A stretch of DNA of 8,337 nucleotides from Acidimicrobiales bacterium (GTDB taxonomy: Bacteria > Actinomycetota > Acidimicrobiia > Acidimicrobiales > RAAP-2): NCBI GenBank assembly GCA_017882985.1, contig JADGOK010000021.1:1-8337 (forward strand). Reading direction: 5' to 3'. This document shows, in pieces, positions 1 through 5,744 of this stretch (positions within the stretch are counted from its first letter, which is position 1; each line of letters opens with the position of its first letter). The notes beneath the pieces are model-generated. The model searched no databases and had not been told where the DNA came from. It saw only the letters and a program-made list of their open reading frames with translations. The translations under genes and the position numbers were made by a program.

Positions 1-1
1 C

Positions 2-427
2 ATGAATCCCATCCACACGGTTGCCGTCGGCTTTGACGGCTCACCCGACGCCGAGGCTGCCGTTCGCTGGACACTGTCACTCGCCCGACAACTCGACGTT
101 GACGTCGTCCTCGTCCACGCCGTTGGACTGCTCGAACACGCGCGTCACCCCGAGGTGGCGGCCGAACTCGAGTCCACGATGCGCCAGCTCACCACTGAAT
201 GTGGCGTTGACCCGAATCGAGTGCGACTCAACGTCGTCGACGGTGACGCGTGTTCAGCGCTGCTGCGCTGCGCAGAGGAGCCGCTGCACGCCAGTATGTT
301 GGTCGTCGGCTCGCGAGGCGCCGGCGCACACGCCGGTCTCTTGCTCGGCAGCACCAGTCTCGAACTCGCCGAGCATTCGACAATTCCTCTCGTCGTCGTG
401 CCCAATAGGTCGCCGAGGGAGCAGTAG
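2..427 (+). CDS. Universal stress protein (UspA family), ATP-binding type
   Basis: A 141-residue single-domain universal stress protein, the usual size for one Usp domain. The N-terminal strand with V9-G-F-D12-G-S14 matches the family's opening nucleotide-binding strand, where the Asp contacts adenine. Near the C-terminus G103-x2-G106-x9-G116-S117 is an intact G-2x-G-9x-G(S/T) loop, the signature of ATP-binding members, followed by the final strand IPLVVVP (about 128-134). Family knowledge: these are cytoplasmic, usually dimeric proteins linked to stress, dormancy or energy state; no specific partner can be read from the sequence. The ATG at the very edge of the window fits the family start, but no upstream bases are available to check for a ribosome binding site. 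It is followed by a 208-bp gap and a codirectional oxidoreductase gene that appears to have its own promoter, so functional coupling is not implied. Confidence 0.9.
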   Translation: MNPIHTVAVGFDGSPDAEAAVRWTLSLARQLDVDVVLVHAVGLLEHARHPEVAAELESTMRQLTTECGVDPNRVRLNVVDGDACSALLRCAEEPLHASMLVVGSRGAGAHAGLLLGSTSLELAEHSTIPLVVVPNRSPREQ

Positions 428-528
428 CCCCACGACGAATCGCGCCCGATTTGACATCTAGATCCTTGTTTGGCTCGCTCGTGCGCAGCGCCGAGCCCCG
501 AAAGGGTCGTCGGGGGCCCCACGGGCGG

Positions 529-534
529 TAGAAT
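529..534 (+). promoter_or_regulatory. Candidate -10 element for the FAD oxidoreductase gene
   Basis: TAGAAT matches the sigma-70/SigA -10 consensus at five of six positions and is followed by an AT-rich patch. No good -35 is seen at 16-18 bp upstream (best is TCGTCG at 507-512). If used, transcription would begin near 541 and give a leader of about 95 nucleotides. That leader would contain all three hairpins described below. Inference from sequence only. Confidence 0.4.
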
Positions 535-546
535 TTTGCGCGTGAG

Positions 547-629
547 GCCAGTTTGATCGCTGGCGTTCGTGCTGGTGGCAGCACGAAACAAGCCGTACCT
601 AGAGAGGGTGAATCCAACCAGAAGTTGGA
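547..629 (+). promoter_or_regulatory. Three-hairpin structured 5' leader of the oxidoreductase gene
   Basis: Three consecutive perfect inverted repeats lie in 83 bases. Hairpin 1 is GCCAG (547-551) / CTGGC (560-564). Hairpin 2 is TTCGTGCTG (566-574) / CAGCACGAA (579-587), a 9-bp stem with a 4-base loop. Hairpin 3 is TCCAAC (613-618) / GTTGGA (624-629) with a 5-base loop. A purine-rich Shine-Dalgarno-like AGAGAGGG (601-608) sits between hairpins 2 and 3, too far from the ATG at 636 in linear distance. Folding of hairpin 3 would bring it to about 10 unpaired bases from the start. The only nearer GGA (627-629) is inside the stem of hairpin 3. I do not recognise it as a known riboswitch class. 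It may be a cis-acting translational control element or chance structure in GC-rich DNA. Confidence 0.4.
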
Positions 630-635
630 CACAGC

Positions 636-2048
636 ATGAAGAAGAAGGACCCCTTCGTTCTACGACACCTCGCCAACATCCAGCCCGAACTCTGGTGGCT
701 CGACTCGGATCCCCTCGAACCCGCGCCGCACGCCGCTCTGATCGGCGACGTTGGCGCCGACCTCTGCATCGTCGGCGCGGGCTACACGGGACTCTGGACC
801 GCTCTACTCGCCAAAGAACGAGAACCGAGTCGCAAGGTCGTCGTGATTGAACAGTACGAGACCGGTGCCGGCGCTTCAGGCCGCAACGGCGGCTTCTGCT
901 CCGCGTCGTTGACGCACGGCTTTAGCAACGGCATGCACCGATTCGCTGAGGAAATGCCCGTCATCGAGCGACTCGGTCGCGAAAACCTCAACGAGATCGA
1001 AGAGACAATTCGCCGATACGACATCGTGTGCGATTGGGAACGCACCGGCGAGTTGCGCGTGGCGGTCGCTGCGTGGCAGTTGCGGGCGATGGAGAAGGAG
1101 GCGAAACTGCGCAACGAGATGGGCGATAACGTCCAGGTGCTCTCACGAGAGGAAGTGCAGGCCCGGGTGCATTCGCCGCTGTACCAGGGCGGACTGTTCG
1201 ACCCCGACGGCACGGCGCTCGTCGATCCCGCTCGATTGGTCTGGGGTCTCGAACGAGCCTGCCTCAAGCTCGGCGTCACCATCTATGAGAACTCCAAAGT
1301 CGAATGGCTCGAGGACGTCGATGACGCCGTTCGTATTCACACCCCGTACGGTGCGGTCACCGCCGCCCGAGTCGCGCTCGCTACCAACGTCTGGGCCTCA
1401 CTCGTTCGGTCCGCCCGCAAGTACGTGGTGCCGGTCTACGACTTCCAGTTGGTGACCGAGCCCCTCTCACCCGAGCAGCTCGAGAGCATTGGCTGGAAGG
1501 GGCGCGAAGGTGTCGCGGACGCGGGTAATCAGTTCCATTACTACCGCCTCACCAAGGACCACAGCATCTTGTGGGGTGGCTACGACACGATCTACAACTT
1601 CCGCGGCAAGGTGCGGCGCGAATACGAGTTCAACGCCGAAACCTACGCCACACTCGCCGACCACTTCCTCAAGACCTTTCCCCAGCTCGCGGGGATCAAG
1701 TTCACCCACGCCTGGGGTGGGGCCATCGACACGTGCACGCGCTTCTCCCCGTTCTGGGGCACGTCCTCTGGTGGCAAAGTCGCCTACGTGCTCGGCTACA
1801 CCGGTCTGGGGGTCGCGTCGACGCGGTTCGGAGCGTCCGCGATGCTCGATCTGCTCGACGACCTCGACACCGAGAGGACCCGGCTCACGATGGTGCGAAA
1901 GAAGCCCATGCCGTTTCCACCCGAACCGTTCAAGTGGCTCTTCATCTCTCTCACCCAAAGGGCGATCCGCCACGCGGATGAACACGAGGGTCGGCGCAAC
2001 TTGTGGCTGAAGCTCATGGACCTCTTCGGCCTCGGGTTCGACTCCTAG
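636..2048 (+). CDS. FAD-dependent oxidoreductase, DAO family (PuuB/OrdL-like)
   Basis: A 470-residue flavoprotein of the D-amino-acid oxidase superfamily, probably cytoplasmic, expected to oxidise an amine or amino acid using FAD. The Rossmann dinucleotide site is G47-A-G-Y-T-G52, with E72 at the end of the second strand placed to bind the FAD ribose. G79-A-S-G-R-N-G-G86 is the motif typical of gamma-glutamylputrescine oxidase-like enzymes. The substrate domain includes PVYDFQLVTEPL (266-277) and YRLTKDHSILWGG (303-315). The C-terminal FAD segment is WGGAID (360-365) plus GYTGLGVASTRFGA (387-400). A basic, aromatic tail (about 425-470, ending GLGFDS) follows and is not part of the core fold. 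The ATG at 636 is forced by an in-frame TGA at 609-611 with no other usable start between. The substrate is unknown: no putrescine-pathway genes are nearby, so puuB is not assigned. Confidence 0.85.
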   Translation: MKKKDPFVLRHLANIQPELWWLDSDPLEPAPHAALIGDVGADLCIVGAGYTGLWTALLAKEREPSRKVVVIEQYETGAGASGRNGGFCSASLTHGFSNGMHRFAEEMPVIERLGRENLNEIEETIRRYDIVCDWERTGELRVAVAAWQLRAMEKEAKLRNEMGDNVQVLSREEVQARVHSPLYQGGLFDPDGTALVDPARLVWGLERACLKLGVTIYENSKVEWLEDVDDAVRIHTPYGAVTAARVALATNVWASLVRSARKYVVPVYDFQLVTEPLSPEQLESIGWKGREGVADAGNQFHYYRLTKDHSILWGGYDTIYNFRGKVRREYEFNAETYATLADHFLKTFPQLAGIKFTHAWGGAIDTCTRFSPFWGTSSGGKVAYVLGYTGLGVASTRFGASAMLDLLDDLDTERTRLTMVRKKPMPFPPEPFKWLFISLTQRAIRHADEHEGRRNLWLKLMDLFGLGFDS

Positions 2049-2074
2049 AGACCTGCGCCGAGCGGACGGGCGAT
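2049..2074. other. Convergent junction between the oxidoreductase gene and acs
   Basis: Only 26 bp separate the stop codons of two convergent genes. No hairpin with a T-run is visible on either strand, so transcripts may overlap or end by Rho. Confidence 0.6.
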
Positions 2075-4045
2075 CTAGTCGTCGCTGCTTGCTTCGGTTC
2101 CCATGAGCTCCGAGATCATGTTGACGACGGTCGGGTCGGTCAGCGTCGTGACGTCACCCAACGAGCGGTTCTCCGCTACGTCGCGCAGCAGGCGACGCAT
2201 GATCTTTCCCGACCTCGTCTTGGGCAGTTCGGGCGTCAGGATGATCTGGCGCGGTTTGGCGATCGGACTGATGACCCTGGCGACGTGGAGGCGCAACTCC
2301 TCGATCACCGCCACCTGATCCTTCGAGGCGTCGTCGGTCGACATCTTGAGCGTGACGAACGCAACGATCGCCTGGCCCGTCGTGTCGTCCGACGCGCCCA
2401 CGACCGCGGCCTCGGCGACGGCCGGGTGCCCGACGAGAGCGTGCTCCACTTCCGTTGTCGACAATCGGTGTCCCGAGATGTTCATCACGTCGTCGATGCG
2501 ACCGAGCAGCCACAGGTCACCGTCGTCGTCACGCTTGGCGCCGTCGCCGGCGAAGTACTTGCCGGGAAATCGCGTCCAGTAAGTCTCCTTGAATCGCTCG
2601 GGATCCCCGTAGATCCCCCGGGTCATCGCGGGCCAAGGGTGCGTGATCACGAGGTACCCGCCCTCACCGTTGCCCACCGAGTTGCCGTCGTTGTCCACGA
2701 CGTCCACGCCGATGCCGGGCAGCGCCCGCATGGCGGCGCCTGGCTTGGTCGCGGTGATGCCCGGCAAGGGTGAGATCAGGATCGCGCCGGTCTCGGTCTG
2801 CCACCACGTGTCCACGATCGGGCAGCGGTTGCCTCCGATGTGCTCGCGATACCACATCCACGCTTCGGGGTTGATGGGTTCGCCAACCGTGCCGAGCAGA
2901 CGCAGCGAGGAGAGGTCGTGGCCCTTGGGAAGATCGTCGCCCCACTTCATCAGGGTCCGGATTGTCGTCGGCGCGGTGTAGAGGATGGTCACCTTGTACT
3001 GCTCGATGATCCGCCACCAGCGGTCCTTGCCGCCCGAGTCGGGGACCCCTTCGTACATGATCTGGGTCGCGCAGTTGATCAGCGGACCGTACACGATGTA
3101 GCTGTGTCCGGTGATCCATCCGATGTCGGCGGCGGTCCAGCAGACGTCGGTGTCGGGTTTCACGTCAAAAACGTTCATATAGGTGCTGGCGACTTGGGTA
3201 AGGTAACCGCCAGTCGTGTGATAGATACCCTTGGGTTTGGCCGTCGTGCCCGACGTGTACATGATGATCATGGTCTGCTCGGAGGGGAAGTAGTCGGGGG
3301 TGTGCACATCGCTCTGGCGTTCGACAATCTCGTGCCACCACACGTCGCGCCCTTCGACCCAGTTCACGTCATCGGCGGTGCGTCGCACGACGAGCACACT
3401 CTTCACGTTCGGACATGATTCCAGCGCCTCGTCCACGGCGGGCTTGAGCGGACTCGCGGCGCCGCGTCGGAACGCGCCGTCCGCGGTCACCACGAACTGG
3501 CAGTCCGAGTCGAGAATGCGACTCGACAGCGCGTCGGCGGAGAAACCGGCGAAGACGACGGAGTGCGCGGCGCCGAGGCGCACGATAGCGAGCATCGCGA
3601 CGACGGCTTCGGGGATCATCGGCATATAGACCGCCACGCGGTCGCCATTCTTGACACCCATCTCGATGAGTGCGTTGGCGGTCTTGTTGACCATCGACTG
3701 AAGGTCCGCGTAAGTGATCGTGCGCGACTCCCCTTCGGCGTCACCCACCCAGTGGTAGGCGACCCTGTCACCCCTACCGGCCGCGACGTGACGGTCGACG
3801 CAGTTCACGCTGGCGTTGAGGGTGCCGTCACTGAACCATTTCGCGAATGGCATATCCCACTCGAGGGTGTTGGTCGGTTCGTCGTGCCAGGTCAGGCGTT
3901 CGGCTTCGCGACGCCACCACGTGACCGGGTCGGCGGAGGCTTCTTCGTAGATCGACGGCTGGGCGTTGGCCTGCTTGGAGAATTGCGGACTCGGCGCAAA
4001 ACTACGGGTCTCGTCCAGCCACGCTTCTAACTTTGCTTCGGTCAT
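2075..4045 (-). CDS. acs: Acetyl-CoA synthetase (AMP-forming)
   Basis: A 656-residue adenylate-forming enzyme, full length for Acs, converting acetate, ATP and CoA to acetyl-CoA, AMP and PPi in the cytoplasm. The phosphate-binding A3 loop is TSGTTAKPKG (264-273), then HTTGGYL. DTWWQTETG (412-420) carries the Trp (W414/W415) that keeps the acyl pocket acetate-sized. YFAGDGAKRDDDGDLWLLGR (497-516) and DDVMNISGHR (518-527) form the hinge and CoA region. The C-terminal PKTRSGKIMRR has catalytic K614, equivalent to the lysine that Gcn5-type acetyltransferases acetylate in Salmonella Acs. I chose ATG 4045 because GAGGGGG lies 5 bases upstream and the protein then begins as Acs proteins do. An in-frame start at 4198 would add 51 residues translated from the upstream hairpin and palindrome. 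It follows satP by 172 bp, supporting an acetate uptake and activation unit. The A3 loop has Ala where many homologues have Gly. Confidence 0.97.
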   Translation of the reverse strand: MTEAKLEAWLDETRSFAPSPQFSKQANAQPSIYEEASADPVTWWRREAERLTWHDEPTNTLEWDMPFAKWFSDGTLNASVNCVDRHVAAGRGDRVAYHWVGDAEGESRTITYADLQSMVNKTANALIEMGVKNGDRVAVYMPMIPEAVVAMLAIVRLGAAHSVVFAGFSADALSSRILDSDCQFVVTADGAFRRGAASPLKPAVDEALESCPNVKSVLVVRRTADDVNWVEGRDVWWHEIVERQSDVHTPDYFPSEQTMIIMYTSGTTAKPKGIYHTTGGYLTQVASTYMNVFDVKPDTDVCWTAADIGWITGHSYIVYGPLINCATQIMYEGVPDSGGKDRWWRIIEQYKVTILYTAPTTIRTLMKWGDDLPKGHDLSSLRLLGTVGEPINPEAWMWYREHIGGNRCPIVDTWWQTETGAILISPLPGITATKPGAAMRALPGIGVDVVDNDGNSVGNGEGGYLVITHPWPAMTRGIYGDPERFKETYWTRFPGKYFAGDGAKRDDDGDLWLLGRIDDVMNISGHRLSTTEVEHALVGHPAVAEAAVVGASDDTTGQAIVAFVTLKMSTDDASKDQVAVIEELRLHVARVISPIAKPRQIILTPELPKTRSGKIMRRLLRDVAENRSLGDVTTLTDPTVVNMISELMGTEASSDD

Positions 4046-4068
4046 ACCGGCCCCCTCATGAACTCGAT

Positions 4069-4090
4069 TCAGAAATCTCGAGATTTTTGA
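4069..4090. promoter_or_regulatory. 22-bp near-perfect palindrome, candidate operator of acs
   Basis: The arms TCAGAAATCTC (4069-4079) and GAGATTTTTGA (4080-4090) are reverse complements at 10 of 11 positions. The central 14 bases (4073-4086, AAATCTCGAGATTT) are a perfect palindrome. It is AT-richer than its surroundings, has no loop, and lies 24-45 bp upstream of the acs ATG, overlapping the start point predicted from the extended -10 at 4092-4100. The shape suits a dimeric helix-turn-helix repressor. The regulator is not identifiable from the window. Confidence 0.55.
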
Positions 4091-4091
4091 C

Positions 4092-4100
4092 TTCATACCA
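4092..4100 (-). promoter_or_regulatory. Candidate extended -10 promoter of acs
   Basis: On the minus strand the sequence reads TGG-TATGAA, an extended -10 (TGN) followed by a hexamer matching TATAAT at four of six positions. No recognisable -35 lies 17 bp upstream, which extended -10 promoters tolerate. Start of transcription would be near 4085, inside the 22-bp palindrome. Inference only. Confidence 0.35.
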
Positions 4101-4140
4101 AAACTACTTTGGCTGAGGGTACCGGCAGGAACCCCGTAAT

Positions 4141-4180
4141 GCCAACAGCGCCCTAGCCGGATGGCTGGGGCGCTGTTGGC
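4141..4180 (-). terminator. Strong hairpin between satP and acs (terminator-like, no U-tract)
   Basis: GCCAACAGCGCC (4141-4152) and GGCGCTGTTGGC (4169-4180) are perfect 12-base reverse complements. One more C-G pair (4153/4168) follows, then a mismatch, then a 4-bp inner stem AGCC/GGCT (4155-4158/4163-4166) with a 4-base loop. It begins about 38 bases after the satP stop, the position expected for a terminator. The 3' flank on the minus strand is ATTACGGGG with no T-run, so it is not a canonical intrinsic terminator. It could be a U-less terminator of the kind proposed for actinobacteria, or an mRNA processing or stability element that sets the satP:acs ratio. Confidence 0.6.
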
Positions 4181-4217
4181 GGTTGGGTCCGGTGGCAAGC
4201 CACCAGTGACCAGAACA

Positions 4218-4790
4218 CTAGCCGAGCGGACCGATCGGAAGGACCACCTTTTTGTGGGTGTCGTTTATGACCCCGGCGGCCGACGCGTACCACGCTGCGG
4301 CCGCAGTCGCGAGACCGGTCCATCCGCCAATCTTCACCATGCCGGAGTGCGCACCAACCATGCCCCAGTTTCCGATGGTCAGGAAGATGAAGGTGATGAA
4401 CAGCAGCACGAACACGGTCAAAACCGCCATATTGACCTTCATTGCGGCGATCATCATGTAGAACGTAAAAATCGTCCACGCGAGAAGGAAAATGCCGGTC
4501 GACGGATTGGCCCCGAAAGCTTTCTGCCAGTAAACCAGGGCGTACAGCCCGAGCCAGAATGCTCCGAAAGAGCTAAACGCCAACGCGCCAAAGGTGTTCT
4601 TACGCAAAAACTCCCACATTCCAGCGAGCAGTTGAGCGATGCCACCGTAGAAGAACGCGAGCGACAGCGCCGCCGCAACGCCAGCGCCCTTCCATAGCCC
4701 TGCGTTCGCGCTGCTGAGACAGAACGTCGTCATGGCGAATCCCGCAAGTCCTAACGGACCCGGGTCGGCCACCCTCTGTTCATCTACCAT
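4218..4790 (-). CDS. satP: Acetate uptake transporter, AceTr family (SatP/YaaH, GPR1/FUN34)
   Basis: A 190-residue integral membrane protein of the acetate uptake transporter family (Pfam AceTr), predicted to import acetate or related short carboxylates by proton symport. Six hydrophobic segments are visible, at about 13-30, 35-58, 67-88, 98-117, 121-140 and 152-172, the family's six-helix plan. The N-terminal signature lies at residues 9-15 and reads DPGPLGL instead of the usual NPAPLGL. FYGGIAQLLAGMWEF (47-61) and NTFGALAFSSFGAFWL (65-80) are other family hallmarks. The ATG at 4790 has GGGGGA a few bases upstream. acs follows 172 bp downstream on the same strand, making an import-and-activate pair, and a CRP-type site lies upstream. 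The symbol satP is given by family membership; substrate preference (acetate versus succinate) cannot be read from sequence. Confidence 0.92.
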   Translation of the reverse strand: MVDEQRVADPGPLGLAGFAMTTFCLSSANAGLWKGAGVAAALSLAFFYGGIAQLLAGMWEFLRKNTFGALAFSSFGAFWLGLYALVYWQKAFGANPSTGIFLLAWTIFTFYMMIAAMKVNMAVLTVFVLLFITFIFLTIGNWGMVGAHSGMVKIGGWTGLATAAAAWYASAAGVINDTHKKVVLPIGPLG

Positions 4791-4816
4791 GTAATTCCCC
4801 CAGTTTCATTGAATTT

Positions 4817-4840
4817 CGAGCCACCGGGCTTGACGGCTCG
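4817..4840 (-). promoter_or_regulatory. Short hairpin at the predicted 5' end of the satP transcript
   Basis: CGAGCC (4840-4835 on the minus strand) pairs perfectly with GGCTCG (4822-4817) around a 12-base loop. If transcription starts near 4840, as the -10 candidate suggests, the mRNA would begin directly with this stem, which could protect its 5' end. A 6-bp stem is weak evidence on its own. Confidence 0.25.
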
Positions 4841-4846
4841 TAATCG

Positions 4847-4852
4847 ATTTAA
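4847..4852 (-). promoter_or_regulatory. Candidate -10 element of satP
   Basis: The minus strand reads TTAAAT, matching TATAAT at four of six positions in an otherwise GC-rich stretch. There is no good -35 (CAAGTC at 17 bp), as expected for an activator-dependent promoter. The implied start near 4840 puts the CRP-type site centre about 62 bp upstream, matching the class I position (-61.5) known for CRP. Confidence 0.35.
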
Positions 4853-4893
4853 CCCCAACCTTCCTTGTCGACTTGGGATTGTCGAGGGTTACT

Positions 4894-4911
4894 TTGTGAA
4901 CTCCCTCACAA
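4894..4911. promoter_or_regulatory. CRP/GlxR-type binding site upstream of satP
   Basis: TTGTGA-N6-TCACAA is a perfect two-fold symmetric site containing the TGTGA-N6-TCACA core shared by E. coli CRP and by actinobacterial CRP/GlxR proteins. Its centre is about 112 bp upstream of the satP ATG and about 75 bp after the trpA stop. Acetate uptake and activation genes are known CRP or GlxR targets in other bacteria, so an activating role on satP-acs is likely but inferred. The regulator gene is not in the window. Confidence 0.65.
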
Positions 4912-4976
4912 TATGAGGTCTCGCGCAGTGAATCTGACCGCACAATGGCCAGACTCCTATCGAAGTCGACACTCCG

Positions 4977-5744
4977 TCAGTCGAGGGCTCGTCGAAACGA
5001 CGCGATGAACGACTCGACTTCGCTCGCTCCGGCGCCGTCAAGGATGATCTTTACGAGGGCCGATCCGACAATGACGCCGTCACTCACGGCGGCGGCGGCG
5101 CGGGCCATCTCGGGCGTCGCAATGCCAATGCCGACGTAGGCGGGAATATCGGATGAAGCACGGATGGTTTCGACGACGCGCTGCGCGTCGCCGATGTCCG
5201 CTGCCTGGCCGGTGACCGCCATGCGCGCCGACGCGTAGGCGAATCCTTGTGTCACCCCCGTCAGCAGTCGCACACGTTCCGGATCAGTGGACGGTGCGAA
5301 CAGAAAGACGGTGGCGACGTCCTGATCCTCGCAGGCCCTCCTCCACTCGCCCGACTCCTCGAGGGAGAGATCCGGAACGATTGCTCCTCCGATTCCGCTC
5401 GTGCGCAGTTTGCCGGCCGCTCGTTCGAGACCGTAATGGTGGAAGATGTTGTAGTACGTCATCGCCACCAGCGGTGCCGTTGTCGAGAGACTCGCCAGGT
5501 CAGTGCACAGTGAATCGAGCGTCGTCCCGGCGTTGAGCGAGCGCAGCGACGCCTCTTGAATCACGACGCCGTCCATCATTGGATCAGAGAACGGAATGCC
5601 GATCTCAACGGCGTCGGCGCCGGCGAGGATCGCCGCCTCCACGTGGCGCACCCAGTCCGGCGTGAGCCCAGCCACGAAATAGGGAACGAGAGCCTTTCGA
5701 CCGGCCCCCCTCAGGGCACGCAACTGGGCTTCGAGAGTTCTCAC
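4977..5744 (-). CDS. trpA: Tryptophan synthase alpha chain
   Basis: A 255-residue TIM-barrel protein that cleaves indole-3-glycerol phosphate to indole and glyceraldehyde 3-phosphate, passing indole to TrpB in the alpha2-beta2 complex. Catalytic residues are visible: E47 in VEIGIPFSDP and D58 in MMDG, equivalent to Glu49 and Asp60 of the enteric enzyme. Phosphate-binding and loop-6 signatures follow, in YASARMAVTG and YVGIGIATPEMARAAAAVSDGVIVGSALV. Two usually conserved prolines are replaced: DGP is DGV (58-60) and DLPxEE is DLSLEE; neither is catalytic. The start is GTG at 5744, overlapping the trpB stop as GTGA (5741-5744) with GGGG upstream, so translation is probably coupled to trpB. It is the last trp gene of the cluster; satP follows after 186 bp. 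Confidence 0.96.
   Translation of the reverse strand: MRTLEAQLRALRGAGRKALVPYFVAGLTPDWVRHVEAAILAGADAVEIGIPFSDPMMDGVVIQEASLRSLNAGTTLDSLCTDLASLSTTAPLVAMTYYNIFHHYGLERAAGKLRTSGIGGAIVPDLSLEESGEWRRACEDQDVATVFLFAPSTDPERVRLLTGVTQGFAYASARMAVTGQAADIGDAQRVVETIRASSDIPAYVGIGIATPEMARAAAAVSDGVIVGSALVKIILDGAGASEVESFIASFRRALD

Larger units (their letters stand above)
428..635 (+). other. Intergenic region between usp and the FAD oxidoreductase gene
   Basis: This 208-bp gap carries no convincing gene. Its first part (428-525) is GC-rich and includes a short inverted repeat CCCCG (496-500) / CGGGG (511-515) and the palindrome GGGGCCCC (513-520). These could mark the end of the usp transcript, but there is no T-run. 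A -10-like hexamer and three successive hairpins fill the second part and are listed separately. A TTGACA hexamer at 451-456 has no acceptable -10 partner at normal spacing. Confidence 0.6.
4791..4976 (-). other. Intergenic region between trpA and satP
   Basis: This 186-bp region separates the trpA stop from the satP start, both on the minus strand. It holds a CRP-type site, a candidate -10 and a short hairpin, listed separately. A 7-base direct repeat TTGTCGA (4865-4871 and 4879-4885, period 14) lies between the CRP-type site and the -10. No intrinsic terminator is visible after trpA, so some trp transcription may run on into satP. Confidence 0.6.

Noticed and set aside
451..456. TTGACA as a -35 box downstream of usp
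   Set aside because: No -10-like hexamer lies 15-19 bp downstream; the region there is GC-rich.
552..564. TTTGATCGCTGGC resembles the start of 16S rRNA
   Set aside because: Only a dozen bases are similar, with an insertion, and nothing that follows matches rRNA; it forms part of hairpin 1.
569..850. Plus-strand ORF overlapping the start of the oxidoreductase gene
   Set aside because: It is an out-of-frame reading of the oxidoreductase gene with Arg-rich, low-complexity translation typical of GC-rich shadow frames.
1467..1985. Long antisense ORF inside the oxidoreductase gene
   Set aside because: Its length is explained by GC-rich codon bias; there is no recognisable domain or ribosome binding site, and the sense gene is clearly real.
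2003..2773. 256-codon plus-strand ORF across the convergent junction and into acs
   Set aside because: It is almost wholly antisense to acs, is rich in Arg, Asp, Val and His as mirror frames are, and shows no family motif.
2840..4030. Long plus-strand ORFs antisense to acs
   Set aside because: They are mirror frames of a strongly conserved gene, with no start context or domain of their own.
4046..4198. N-terminal extension of acs starting at ATG 4198
   Set aside because: The extra 51 codons cover a hairpin and a palindrome, encode nothing Acs-like, and have no better ribosome binding site than the strong GAGGGGG before ATG 4045.
4904..4918. Hairpin CCTCA/TGAGG next to the CRP-type site as a trp terminator
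   Set aside because: The 5-bp stem with no T-run is too weak, and it shares bases with the more convincing CRP-type palindrome.
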